35,493 nt of DNA from Oligoflexia bacterium (lineage in GTDB: Bacteria; Bdellovibrionota; UBA1018). The notes under the pieces are model-generated. The model had not been told where the DNA came from and made no database searches. It saw only the letters and a list, made by a program, of their open reading frames with translations. Positions 18,572 to 27,373 of this stretch are shown one piece after another. The stretch spans positions 1 through 35,493 of the forward strand of contig JAMPXZ010000008.1 of NCBI GenBank assembly GCA_023700925.1. Reading direction: 5' to 3'. Made by a program: the position numbers and the translations under genes. Numbering within the stretch: position 1 is the stretch's first letter; each line of letters opens with the position of its first letter.

Positions 18572-20115
18572 CGCTCCACCCCTTTCACGCCGGCGGCGGG
18601 AGGGGTGGCATCGCTATAAACGCAGCCCTGGTTCGAGACGGGCTTCAGGCGAAGGACATGCAGGCCGGGCCGCACGAAGCGCTGGGACGCCTCCGGCGGG
18701 TCGGCGGTGAGCGGGAAGACCCGCTCGCGGACCTCCTTCGAGCCCTGCGAGGCGTCCAGCACCCCGGCCTTCATGAGCTTCGGATTGTAGGAGGTCACCA
18801 TGTAGACATAGCCGAGCGGATCCCAGCCCTGCCGGTACACGAGCAGGTCGCCGGCGGCGAGCTTCTCGCCAGCATAAACGTCGATGGCGTTGAACGCGTC
18901 GGCCGCCTTGCGCAGCTGTTCCCTGCGGGCCGGTTCGAACTTCGGCGGGTCCGGAAGCACTCCGCGCTTGCGGTAGCGCCAGATCGCCATGAGATCCAGC
19001 GAGGTGATCCCGGTCTTGCGCGCATCCACCGACAGCAGCGAGGACACGAGCTGCGAGCACTCCAGCGGCTTGCCGGGCGCGCGAAGGTCGCCATTGTGCA
19101 AAAGCGGAAGCGTCCGCTTCCCGCCCGAGCGCAGCGTAAGCTCCGGCAGCTGCACGAGCCGCAGCCGCGCGAGCGCCTTCTCGCGCTCGGTCTCGGGCAG
19201 GCCCGCATACAGCACGTAGCGATCCGCGAGACCATCGGGCCCGGCGACGCGCCTGCGCCCCATCGGCCCTCCGAAGACCTCGGCAAGCCCGGGACCGCGG
19301 GCCAGCGGATCGGGGCTCTTCAGCAGGGGATCAAAAGGCGTCAGTCCTCCATTCGGAAGCGCCGCCTCGCGCGCCAGCGTCTGCGCCGCCCACGACGCCT
19401 TGTCACGCGCGTTCAGGACCGTATTGCGAAAGCGCGTCCGATCCGCGGGCTCCAGGCCCGCCGTGGCGGCCGAGAGCGTCTCGAAATGCTCCGACAACGT
19501 CTGCACGGCCCGCTCAAAACGCTCGCCGAGCGCACCGGCCGGTAGCTGCGCGTAGGAATCCCCGAGCACCCGGTAATCCTGAAAGGCGGCTTCCTGGATT
19601 TCGCGCTGCGCTTCGCGCCCCCGCGCCGGCCACTCGAGGCCCTCCGCCTCGCTTGCGATGAGGGTCGCCTCGCGCGCCGCCGATGGCAGCCCCTTGCCTC
19701 CCGGGACGACTTTGTCCGGCGCCGTGGGCAGGCTGCGCGCCGTGCTCTCGGGAGCCGTCAGATCCGAGTAGTCGATGTTCTGGTCGCACTCCTGCTGCTC
19801 ACCCGTGCCACCGGCAGGCTCAAGAAGCACTGACTTGGATCCCACGGTGAGCTGGTCGCGCGAAACGCTCACCCGCGCCTCGCCGACTCTCACCACCGGA
19901 TTGCCGTTCTCATCCAGCTCGCCTTCGCTACGGAAGGAGGTTCCCCGGTTCACCTGGCGATCGCTCCCGTCCACGTAGAACGAGCGCGTGAGCGCCCCCG
20001 CCTTGAGACCGGGTTCGGTCAGCGCGGCGTAAGGCAGCAGCAGCGCCGCCGCAGCGACAAGCACGCTCCCACGCCAGTGCCAGCGGGGCGGTTTCTTACA
20101 TGCCCTTGCCGGCAT
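18568..20115 (-). CDS. Exported hypothetical protein with possible degenerate NlpC/P60-like C-terminal domain
   Basis: Signal peptide; C-terminal PLECSQLVSSLL ... AAGDLLVYRQGWDPLGYVYMVTSYN...VLDASQGSKEV loosely follows the NlpC/P60 layout. Confidence 0.6.
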   Translation of the reverse strand: MPARACKKPPRWHWRGSVLVAAAALLLPYAALTEPGLKAGALTRSFYVDGSDRQVNRGTSFRSEGELDENGNPVVRVGEARVSVSRDQLTVGSKSVLLEPAGGTGEQQECDQNIDYSDLTAPESTARSLPTAPDKVVPGGKGLPSAAREATLIASEAEGLEWPARGREAQREIQEAAFQDYRVLGDSYAQLPAGALGERFERAVQTLSEHFETLSAATAGLEPADRTRFRNTVLNARDKASWAAQTLAREAALPNGGLTPFDPLLKSPDPLARGPGLAEVFGGPMGRRRVAGPDGLADRYVLYAGLPETEREKALARLRLVQLPELTLRSGGKRTLPLLHNGDLRAPGKPLECSQLVSSLLSVDARKTGITSLDLMAIWRYRKRGVLPDPPKFEPARREQLRKAADAFNAIDVYAGEKLAAGDLLVYRQGWDPLGYVYMVTSYNPKLMKAGVLDASQGSKEVRERVFPLTADPPEASQRFVRPGLHVLRLKPVSNQGCVYSDATPPAAGVKGVER

Positions 20116-20884
20116 CCCGCGCCTCCGGTTCGCTGCTCATCAGGGGCTCGCTCGGGCTGCCCGCGGGCTTCATGAGATCCTGCACGGAGAAGATCGCCGG
20201 GGCCTTCGCCTTCAGCACTGGAATGGACGCCCTCGCCGTCGGGCAGTCACAGCTCACGACCGTGCGGAGGAAGCCGATCTGGTAGCAGCCCAGATACGAA
20301 ACCGAGGTGAAATCCAGCTTCGGGCAGCTCCGGCGGGCGCCGCTCGCGGGAGCGCTGTTCTCGAACTCGCAGCGTTTCCTCCCGTCGCTCTGGCCGGACA
20401 TGTACGAGTTCACGCAGCGCGCGAGATCGGCCGAAGTTTCCCCTTCCTTGCGCTTGAGCTCCTGCTCGATGCGCAGCGCCTGCAGCTCCAGGCCTTTGTA
20501 AAACGCGTCGATGCAGCACTGGAGCTTCTCGGCCGCGGCTTCGCCGCCTTCGGTTCCACGATAGTCCGAGCACGCCTTGAGCTTTGCCGTGGGCACGCTG
20601 GAAGAGGACTGGCTGAAGCGCAGCTGTGCCTGCCCTTTGAGCACATAGCCGAGCAGATAGTGCTGCCCTCCGAGCGCTTCGCGAAGACCGGAGTTCCACG
20701 CCTGCGGCGAACACGACTCGCGCGGCGACGGAAGCTCCTCCGCCGCGGGTATCGGGAGCTCGCAGAAAATTCCGTTCAGCACGTCGGAGCGACAAGGCGT
20801 CACCGGAGTCTCCGCGCCAACCCGCGACCCTCCGAGCGCCCCGGCTACCAGGACGGAAACAAGAACCCAGACCCTTGTCCGCAT
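20096..20884 (-). CDS. Exported cysteine-rich hypothetical protein
   Basis: Signal peptide MRTRVWVLVSVLVAGALGGSRVGA; about 12 cysteines in the mature part; 20-bp overlap with the next gene. Confidence 0.65.
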   Translation of the reverse strand: MRTRVWVLVSVLVAGALGGSRVGAETPVTPCRSDVLNGIFCELPIPAAEELPSPRESCSPQAWNSGLREALGGQHYLLGYVLKGQAQLRFSQSSSSVPTAKLKACSDYRGTEGGEAAAEKLQCCIDAFYKGLELQALRIEQELKRKEGETSADLARCVNSYMSGQSDGRKRCEFENSAPASGARRSCPKLDFTSVSYLGCYQIGFLRTVVSCDCPTARASIPVLKAKAPAIFSVQDLMKPAGSPSEPLMSSEPEARDAGKGM

Positions 20885-20902
20885 TTGATTCCCCCACTCT
20901 TG

Positions 20903-20931
20903 ATGATAAAGCGCGTCAAGATCGAGTTCAA
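20903..20931 (-). promoter_or_regulatory. Candidate promoter TTGAAC-N17-TATCAT for the three-gene exported cluster
   Basis: Reverse-strand -35 (20926-20931) and -10 (20903-20908), spacing 17 bp. Confidence 0.6.
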
Positions 20932-20978
20932 CTTCGATTTTCTTAAATATTAAGAGCTAAGTACTCGGAACTTATGGC

Positions 20979-22022
20979 TTATTTTCTGGCCTTTTTCCGT
21001 AATTTCCTCAGGCGCTTCTTCTTCTGATTTTTGAGGGAGCGCTCCACGAGCGGAAGGGTCTTTTTGAGGCGCGCGATGTGCACCACGCCCGTTCCGGGAA
21101 TCGTCAGCGGAGCCGTCGTCACGCCTATCACGATCCCGGTCACCGGCGCGCGAAGCTGGGTCACCGTCTTGCCGAAGGGGTTCAGGATCGAGCCGACGAG
21201 ATCGCCTTTGTAGATCAGGTCACCCGGCGCCGTCTCGAGATCCAGGATGCCGCCCTTCTCCGCGCGGAACCACTCGCTGGCCTTGACGATCACCTGAAAC
21301 GGCGGCCGTTTGCGGCCCGGCTCCGGCCACATCTTCATTTCCGAAAGCACATTGAGCACGCCCCGCAATCCCGCGAGCGAGACCCGCTTGGAGAAGCGCC
21401 CCGTCTCCCCCGCCTCGAACAGGATCGTCGGCACTCCCGCCTCAGTGGCTTCGCGACGGAGGGAACCCGGAACACCCGGCTGATGGACGAGCACCGCGGC
21501 GCCGAAGGCCCGCGCGAGCAGGCGCACCTGGGGATGAGTCATATCACCGCGGACGTGCGGCAGGTTCATCCGCCCGAACGCGGCGGTATGCAGGTCAATG
21601 CCGAAGTCGCACTTACGAACGATCTCGTTGAAAAGCCGGAAAGCCACGCGCTCGGCGTTGTTGCCACGCTTCTTGCCTGGGAAAAAGCGATTGAGGTCCC
21701 TGTTGTAATGCAGGTAACGGCTTTGCGTGAGGAAGCCGGGAATGTTCACGACCGGCACGGCGATCAGCGTGCCCGAGAGCTTCTCGTGGTCGATGTCGAA
21801 AATCAGGCGCCGGACGATGTCCGCGCCGTTGAGCTCGTCGCCGTGAAGCGCGGCGGTCACGAAAGCGGTCGGCCCGGGCTGGCGACCGCGAATAACGGTC
21901 ACCGGGATCTGGACGGAACCCGAGAGATAGGACTCCGACACCTTCAGGTAGATTTCCCTGGTTTCTCCGGCTGCTACCGGGATCCCGCTGATCGAAAACT
22001 CGGTGTTGCTTGAGTCCATCAC
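20979..22022 (-). CDS. Succinylglutamate desuccinylase/aspartoacylase (M14-like) family protein
   Basis: FVTAALHGDELNGADIVRRL, IDLHTAAFGRMNLPHVR, TILFEAGETGRF motifs. GTG start at 22022 or ATG at 22019. Confidence 0.88.
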   Translation of the reverse strand: MMDSSNTEFSISGIPVAAGETREIYLKVSESYLSGSVQIPVTVIRGRQPGPTAFVTAALHGDELNGADIVRRLIFDIDHEKLSGTLIAVPVVNIPGFLTQSRYLHYNRDLNRFFPGKKRGNNAERVAFRLFNEIVRKCDFGIDLHTAAFGRMNLPHVRGDMTHPQVRLLARAFGAAVLVHQPGVPGSLRREATEAGVPTILFEAGETGRFSKRVSLAGLRGVLNVLSEMKMWPEPGRKRPPFQVIVKASEWFRAEKGGILDLETAPGDLIYKGDLVGSILNPFGKTVTQLRAPVTGIVIGVTTAPLTIPGTGVVHIARLKKTLPLVERSLKNQKKKRLRKLRKKARK

Positions 22023-22027
22023 CTAAT

Positions 22028-22034
22028 TAATATA
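22028..22034. promoter_or_regulatory. Overlapping divergent -10 elements (TAATAT on +, TATATT on -)
   Basis: +: TAATAT 22028-22033, 6 nt before TTG 22040. -: TATATT 22034-22029, 6 nt before GTG 22022. Confidence 0.45.
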
Positions 22035-22039
22035 GAAAC

Positions 22040-23107
22040 TTGCCAAAGGAAGCCACCGTCTTGAAACGCAAAGCCGCCCCCCCGAAATCGGCTCGTAAGC
22101 CCAAGCTGCACCAACCCGAGGTGCTGCCTGCCGAAGAGACGGACGAGCTCGAACTCGAAGCCGAGCCGACCGAAGAGGAGATCGCGACGAGCCTGCCGGT
22201 GCCCGCGACGAATGCCGCGCGGGGGCCCGATGCCGCCGAGCCCGAGCTCAACGACTCCGACCTGGTCGCCGTCTCCCCTCACGACCCGTTCCGCCGCTAC
22301 CTCGAGGAGCTGCGTCGTTACCCGCTTCTGTCGCCCGAGGAGGAGTTCCACCTCGCCATGCGGCTGCGCGACCAGGGAGACCTGCAGGCCGCCAAGGTGC
22401 TCGTCTCCGCGAACCTCCGGCTCGTCGTGAAGATCGCCTTCGAGTACCGCACCATGTACTCCAACGTTCTCGACCTCATCCAGGAAGGGAACATCGGCCT
22501 CATGAAGGCCGTGTCGAAATTCGATCCCACCAAAGGGGCGCGCCTCGGCTATTACGCGTCATGGTGGATCCGGTCCTACATCCTGAAATACCTGCTCGAT
22601 AACTTCCGCCTGGTGAAAATCGGCACGACGCAGGCGCAAAAGAAGCTCTTCTACCATCTGATGCGTGAGAAAGAGCGACTCGAGGCGCAGGGCCTGCTCG
22701 CCGGGCCGAAGCTACTGGCCGAGAAGCTCAACGTCCGCGAGAAGGACATCGTCGAAATGGAGCAGCGCCTTTCGGGCCGCGGCGCCGAGCTCTCGCTCGA
22801 TGCTCCGGTCGATCGCGATGGCGAGAACCCCGCCCGCCAGGTGAGCTTCCTGCCCGATTCGGCGGAGGCGGCCGATGAGGTCCTGGCCCGCCAACAGCTC
22901 ATCCGGCTTCTTCAGGAGCGGCTCCCCCAGTTCGAAGAAACCCTCAATCCCAAGGAGGTCAAGATCCTCAGGGAGCGACTCCTGTCCGAAGAACCCAAGA
23001 CCTTACAGGAAGTTGCCGATCTTTACGGCCTCACCCGCGAACGGGCCCGCCAGATCGAGGCGAAAGTCATCGAGAAGCTTCGCGAGTTCCTGAAGCCCGC
23101 CCTTTAA
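22040..23107 (+). CDS. rpoH: RpoH/sigma-32-like RNA polymerase sigma factor with long acidic N-terminal extension
   Basis: DPFRRYLEELRRYPLLSPEEE, ANLRLVVKIAFEYR, LDLIQEGNIGLMKAVSKFDPTKGARLGYYASWWIR, TTQAQKKLFYHLM (RpoH box-like), C-terminal TLQEVADLYGLTRERARQIEAKVIEKLR. TTG start uncertain; in-frame GTG at 22199 is an alternative. Confidence 0.85.
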   Translation: MPKEATVLKRKAAPPKSARKPKLHQPEVLPAEETDELELEAEPTEEEIATSLPVPATNAARGPDAAEPELNDSDLVAVSPHDPFRRYLEELRRYPLLSPEEEFHLAMRLRDQGDLQAAKVLVSANLRLVVKIAFEYRTMYSNVLDLIQEGNIGLMKAVSKFDPTKGARLGYYASWWIRSYILKYLLDNFRLVKIGTTQAQKKLFYHLMREKERLEAQGLLAGPKLLAEKLNVREKDIVEMEQRLSGRGAELSLDAPVDRDGENPARQVSFLPDSAEAADEVLARQQLIRLLQERLPQFEETLNPKEVKILRERLLSEEPKTLQEVADLYGLTRERARQIEAKVIEKLREFLKPAL

Positions 23108-23210
23108 ATAGCCTTTACAATTAAAACCTTATCGGGTAGTTCCTGACGGAAATAGAACTAAGGACAATTGCAGTCATTTTCGACAGAAAGTTTATTAGGG
23201 ATTCATAGAC

Positions 23211-23489
23211 ATGGCTTCTCAAACCGAAACCAAGATCAAGAAAGCTGAAATCGTAAAGAAATACGGGACCACTGCTGGTGATACCGGCTCTCCGGAAGTT
23301 CAGGTCGCCCTTCTCACCTCCCGCATCAACGAGCTCAATCAGCACTTCGCGAAATTCGCCAAAGACCATCACTCGCGCCGCGGCCTTCTCAAAATGGTAG
23401 GCCAGCGCCGCCGCCTCTTGAACTACCTCAAGAGCAACGACACCAAGCGCTACGCGAAGCTCATTGAATCGCTTGAGCTCAGAAAGTAA
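23211..23489 (+). CDS. rpsO: 30S ribosomal protein S15
   Basis: [51 protein letters not shown]. Confidence 0.97.
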   Translation: MASQTETKIKKAEIVKKYGTTAGDTGSPEVQVALLTSRINELNQHFAKFAKDHHSRRGLLKMVGQRRRLLNYLKSNDTKRYAKLIESLELRK

Positions 23490-23491
23490 CG

Positions 23492-23529
23492 GCAGAGTAG
23501 CTCTGCGCGTTTGTTTTCTCCTTTTTTTT
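23492..23529 (+). terminator. Terminator/attenuator between rpsO and pnp
   Basis: GCAGAG-tag-CTCTGC hairpin followed by a T-rich tract (gcgtttgttttctcctttttttt). Confidence 0.65.
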
Positions 23530-23564
23530 ATTAGTCCCAAAAAAACACCCTTGAGGAGGGTCAT

Positions 23565-25889
23565 ATGATTCATCGTGTATCTTGTGAGATGGGCGGCAAG
23601 ACGCTCACCATCGAAACAGGTAAGCTCGCCAAGCAAGCCGACGGCTCCGTTTTCGTCAGCTACGGCGACACTCGCGTTCTCGTCACCGCCTGCTGCGCGA
23701 AAGAGCCCCGCGCTGGCGCGGATTTCTTCCCGCTGACGGTCGAGTTTTCCGAAAAATTCTACTCCGCCGGCAAGATCCCCGGCAGCTTCCTCAAGCGTGA
23801 AGGCCGCCCCACCCAGGAGGCGACTCTTTCCGCCCGCCTGATCGATCGCCCCATCCGCCCGCTTTTCCCCGAAGGCTTCTACTATGACACGCAGGTCGTG
23901 GCCACGGTGATGTCGCTCGATAAGGAAGCCGACGTCGATGTTGCCGCCGCGGTCGGCGCCTCGGCCGCGCTTCACATCTCGGACATCCCCTTCAACGGTC
24001 CCACGGCCGGCTGCCGCATGGGCCGGGTGAACGGCCAGTATGTCGTCAATCCCACCTGGGACCAGATCGACAAGGGCGAGACCGACATGGAGATCATGAT
24101 CGCGGGCACCAAGAACGCCATCATGATGGTCGAAGGCGGCGCTCGCGAAGTGCCCGAGGCCGACGTCCTCGAGGCCATCATCCGCGGTCATAACGAGATC
24201 AAGAAGGTCGTTCAGATCATCGAGGAGCTTCGCAAGCTCTGCGGCAAGGCCAAACGCGAATTCACGCCGGCGGCGGTCGAAGCCAGCATCAAGCAGAAGG
24301 TCGAGCAGCATGCCAAGCAGGCGCTGCACACCGCGCTTCGAACGAAGGACAAGGGCGCCCGTTACGACATGGTCGACAACGCCAAAAAAGCGGCGATCGA
24401 AGCCATCGTGACCGCGGACCTCAAGGAGAAGAATCCCGAGGCCGCCAAGAAGATGGAAGGCGAAGTCAAGTCGACTTTCGAGCTGCTCCAGTACAACATG
24501 ATGCGCGAGATGATCCTTACGGACAAAGTCCGCATCGACGGCCGTGACACCAAGAGCATCCGCCCGATCACGGTCGAAGCGGGCCTCCTGCCGCGAACCC
24601 ACGGCAGCGCGCTTTTCACCCGCGGGGAAACCCAGGTGATGGCCGCGGTGACGCTGGGCACGTCCGACGACGAGCAGATCGTGGACACGATCTTCCAGAA
24701 CTCCATGCGTAAGTTCATGCTCCACTACAACTTCCCGCCGTTCAGCGTCGGGGAGACGGGTCGCATGGGCGGACAAAGCCGTCGCGAGATCGGCCACGGC
24801 GCCCTGGCGGAGCGCTCGATCCGGGCGATGATGCCGGCGTACGACAAGTTCCCGTACACGGTTCGCATCGTCTGCGAGACGCTCGAGTCCAATGGCTCAT
24901 CGTCGATGGGCTCCGTCTGCAGCACCTCGATGGCGCTGATGGACGCGGGTGTTCCCTATCCGAAGCCGGTCGCCGGCATCGCGATGGGCCTGATCAAGGA
25001 GGGTTCCCGCGTCGCGGTTCTTTCCGACATCCTGGGTGACGAAGATCACCTGGGCGACATGGACTTCAAGGTCGCCGGCACCAAAGAAGGCGTGACCGGG
25101 ATCCAGATGGACATCAAGATCGAAGGCGTGGATGAGGCGATCATGAAGACCGCGCTCGCGCAGGCTCACGAGGGCCGGCTCCACATCCTCGGTGAGATGG
25201 CCAAGGCGATCGAGACGCCGCGCACGGAGATGTCCAAGTACGCTCCGCGCATCACGACGATCTCCGTCCCCGTGGACAAGATCCGCGAAGTCATCGGCTC
25301 AGGCGGCAAGGTCATCAAGGAGATCGTCGCCCAGACCGGTTGCAAGATCGACATCAACGACGACGGCAAGATCAATATCGCCACGAACGATGCGGCGGCC
25401 GCCCAGAAGGCCATCGACATCATCAAGGGCATCGTCGCCGAAGTCGAAGTCGGCAAGACCTACAAAGGCATCGTCAAGAAGATCGTCGATTTCGGCGCCT
25501 TCGTCGGCGTGATGCCGAACCAGGACGGCCTGCTGCACATCTCCGAGATCGCCCATGAGCGCGTGAACAGCGTGCTCGACTTCATGAAGGAAGGCGATGA
25601 GATCGAAGTGAAGGTCATCGAGGTCGACAAGTCCGGCAAGGTCCGGCTCTCCCGCAAAGCGCTGCTTCCGCCTCCTCCGGGTGGCGTGCCGCCGCGCTCG
25701 GGCGGCGGCGAAGGCCGCGGCGACCGGGATCGTGGCCCGCGCGGTGATCGCGGCGGCTATCGCGGCGATCGCGATCGCGGCCACCGCGGCGGTGACCGGG
25801 ACCGGGGTGATCGCGGCGGATCCGGCGGCGGAAGGCCGCAGGGTACGCAAGGCACGCCTCGTTCGGACGAGCCAGGCAATAACGACTAA
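23565..25889 (+). CDS. pnp: Polyribonucleotide nucleotidyltransferase (PNPase) with RGD/RG-rich C-terminal tail
   Basis: Two RNase PH domains, KH ([22 protein letters not shown]), S1 ([34 protein letters not shown]); rpsO-pnp synteny. Confidence 0.97.
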   Translation: MIHRVSCEMGGKTLTIETGKLAKQADGSVFVSYGDTRVLVTACCAKEPRAGADFFPLTVEFSEKFYSAGKIPGSFLKREGRPTQEATLSARLIDRPIRPLFPEGFYYDTQVVATVMSLDKEADVDVAAAVGASAALHISDIPFNGPTAGCRMGRVNGQYVVNPTWDQIDKGETDMEIMIAGTKNAIMMVEGGAREVPEADVLEAIIRGHNEIKKVVQIIEELRKLCGKAKREFTPAAVEASIKQKVEQHAKQALHTALRTKDKGARYDMVDNAKKAAIEAIVTADLKEKNPEAAKKMEGEVKSTFELLQYNMMREMILTDKVRIDGRDTKSIRPITVEAGLLPRTHGSALFTRGETQVMAAVTLGTSDDEQIVDTIFQNSMRKFMLHYNFPPFSVGETGRMGGQSRREIGHGALAERSIRAMMPAYDKFPYTVRIVCETLESNGSSSMGSVCSTSMALMDAGVPYPKPVAGIAMGLIKEGSRVAVLSDILGDEDHLGDMDFKVAGTKEGVTGIQMDIKIEGVDEAIMKTALAQAHEGRLHILGEMAKAIETPRTEMSKYAPRITTISVPVDKIREVIGSGGKVIKEIVAQTGCKIDINDDGKINIATNDAAAAQKAIDIIKGIVAEVEVGKTYKGIVKKIVDFGAFVGVMPNQDGLLHISEIAHERVNSVLDFMKEGDEIEVKVIEVDKSGKVRLSRKALLPPPPGGVPPRSGGGEGRGDRDRGPRGDRGGYRGDRDRGHRGGDRDRGDRGGSGGGRPQGTQGTPRSDEPGNND

Positions 25890-25914
25890 GCCTTTCAGCC
25901 TTTCAGCCTTTCAG
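25889..25914 (+). repeat. Short tandem repeat (AGCCTTTC)x3 + AG immediately after pnp stop
   Basis: Read directly: taagcctttcagcctttcagcctttcagtattg. Confidence 0.9.
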
Positions 25915-25929
25915 TATTGTTTCAAGAGA

Positions 25930-25960
25930 CAGGCGCCCTTCGGGGCGCCTGTTTTGTTTT
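25930..25960 (+). terminator. Rho-independent terminator of pnp
   Basis: CAGGCGCCC-TTCG-GGGCGCCTG followed by ttttgtttt. Confidence 0.92.
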
Positions 25961-25966
25961 CAGGGA

Positions 25967-25983
25967 CTAGTACCGCGGCAACT
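25967..25983. repeat. Dispersed repeat copy 3: CTAGTACCGCGGCAACT
   Basis: 17-bp exact match to 4880-4896. Confidence 0.7.
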
Positions 25984-25996
25984 CGTGCGGTGCCGG

Positions 25997-26377
25997 TCAC
26001 TCCGCGGCATCGACCGCGAAGACGAGGCCGCAGTCCGGGCACTCGCGCGCACTCGTTTGAAAGGTCGTGCCGCAGGCGGGACAGCGGGCCGTGTCCTTCG
26101 AGGGATCATAGACCTCCTCGTGCAGCTCGGGATTGACGTCGAGCCCCGCGTAATCGCGATCCCTTTCGCGGGCCATGAAGTCGCGGACCTTGGGGAGATC
26201 GTCGGTCAACGCCCAGACCTCCACGCGTGGACGGCATTTGCCGCCGGGACCACAGGTGTCCGGATTGCCCTTGAGCAGGAGCCGGACCCCGTCGCTTTCC
26301 TCGATTCGCGCCTGGATCCGCTTGGCTTCGTTGTACTCAAGCACGCCCAGCAGGACCTCTTGATCATTAGCTTCCAT
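25997..26377 (-). CDS. Small protein with DUF2007-like N-terminus and C-terminal zinc ribbon
   Basis: EVLLGVLEYNEAKRIQARIEESDGVRLLLKG...; ARCPACGTTFQTSARECPDCGLVF. Confidence 0.75.
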   Translation of the reverse strand: MEANDQEVLLGVLEYNEAKRIQARIEESDGVRLLLKGNPDTCGPGGKCRPRVEVWALTDDLPKVRDFMARERDRDYAGLDVNPELHEEVYDPSKDTARCPACGTTFQTSARECPDCGLVFAVDAAE

Positions 26378-26424
26378 CCGGCAGTCTCCTCAAGACGTGA
26401 GGATAGCAGACTGGCCGCGCAAGC

Positions 26425-27351
26425 TCAAAGCATGACCCAGTAGAGAGTCATCCCCACGGAGCTGGAACGCAGCGAGAGCTCCTGGGGATAAACATTCAGG
26501 AACGGGTTGACCGCCAGGTTCGGGGTGATTTCCCAGTTGAAGCCCGGCTCCAGGTCCGAGCCGAGGCTGGTGAACTGCCCCGGCCGGTTTCCGAAGAAGT
26601 GGCTGCCTTCCATCTCATACAGCAGCGTGAACGAGAGATTGTTCCGGAGCTGGTAGGACAGGAAGGGCGCCAGATAGCCTTCGAAGTCGTTGCCGTAGCC
26701 CTGCTTGCCGAAGTAGTTGTAGCGGACGGAGCCGAAGAGCGTCATCGCGACCGGCGAGCGGCCCACCTGCCAGGTAAGCGCCTGGAACGACTGGACCCCC
26801 GCGAGCATGTCGTTTTCGCGCGAGATCGTCGTCACGGGGAAATGAAACCGCACGTCCCCGTACAGGTTTACATACTCGGTGTTGATCAGCTTGCTGTGGG
26901 AGATCCGGAGGAACGGATCGCGCAACGCCAGCCGGCTGTTTCCGCTCGCCTCCCAGGTGAACTGTCCCGTCGGGATCACGCTGAGCGCGTCCGTGAGGTT
27001 CATCGCGATTCCGAGGTAGTTGCGCAGCTGCACGGGCCGGTCCGGATCCGGCACGCCGCGCGAGTCGGGCTGGTAGCGCGAGGCGCCCTTGAGGCTCGGG
27101 CCGTAGAAGATCGAATAATAGAGCAGATTGTACTTCTTCCGCCGTGGCGTCGCGACCGCCTCGCTCTGCCCGACCGGGCTCACGGCATCCGTACCGGTGT
27201 CCCAGGCCGCCGCGCCGCTCTCCCCCGCGTCGCGCGGCCACGGTGCCTCCATGGCCGATTCGGGCTGGGCCTGGGTGACTCCCGGATTTCCCAGAAAGCC
27301 CCAGACGAGGACAATGCACAAAAACGATCGCGGATCGAGTCGGCGTATCAT
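26425..27351 (-). CDS. Predicted outer-membrane protein (beta-barrel), unknown function
   Basis: Signal peptide; amphipathic strand pattern; aromatic-rich C-terminus ending GMTLYWVML. Confidence 0.65.
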   Translation of the reverse strand: MIRRLDPRSFLCIVLVWGFLGNPGVTQAQPESAMEAPWPRDAGESGAAAWDTGTDAVSPVGQSEAVATPRRKKYNLLYYSIFYGPSLKGASRYQPDSRGVPDPDRPVQLRNYLGIAMNLTDALSVIPTGQFTWEASGNSRLALRDPFLRISHSKLINTEYVNLYGDVRFHFPVTTISRENDMLAGVQSFQALTWQVGRSPVAMTLFGSVRYNYFGKQGYGNDFEGYLAPFLSYQLRNNLSFTLLYEMEGSHFFGNRPGQFTSLGSDLEPGFNWEITPNLAVNPFLNVYPQELSLRSSSVGMTLYWVML

Positions 27352-27373
27352 GTCGCGGTACCCCTTGGGCCGG

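Noticed and set aside
23121-24797. 558-aa minus-strand ORF opposite rpsO/pnp
   Set aside because: Antisense to two certain housekeeping genes; low-complexity composition typical of shadow ORFs in GC-rich coding DNA.
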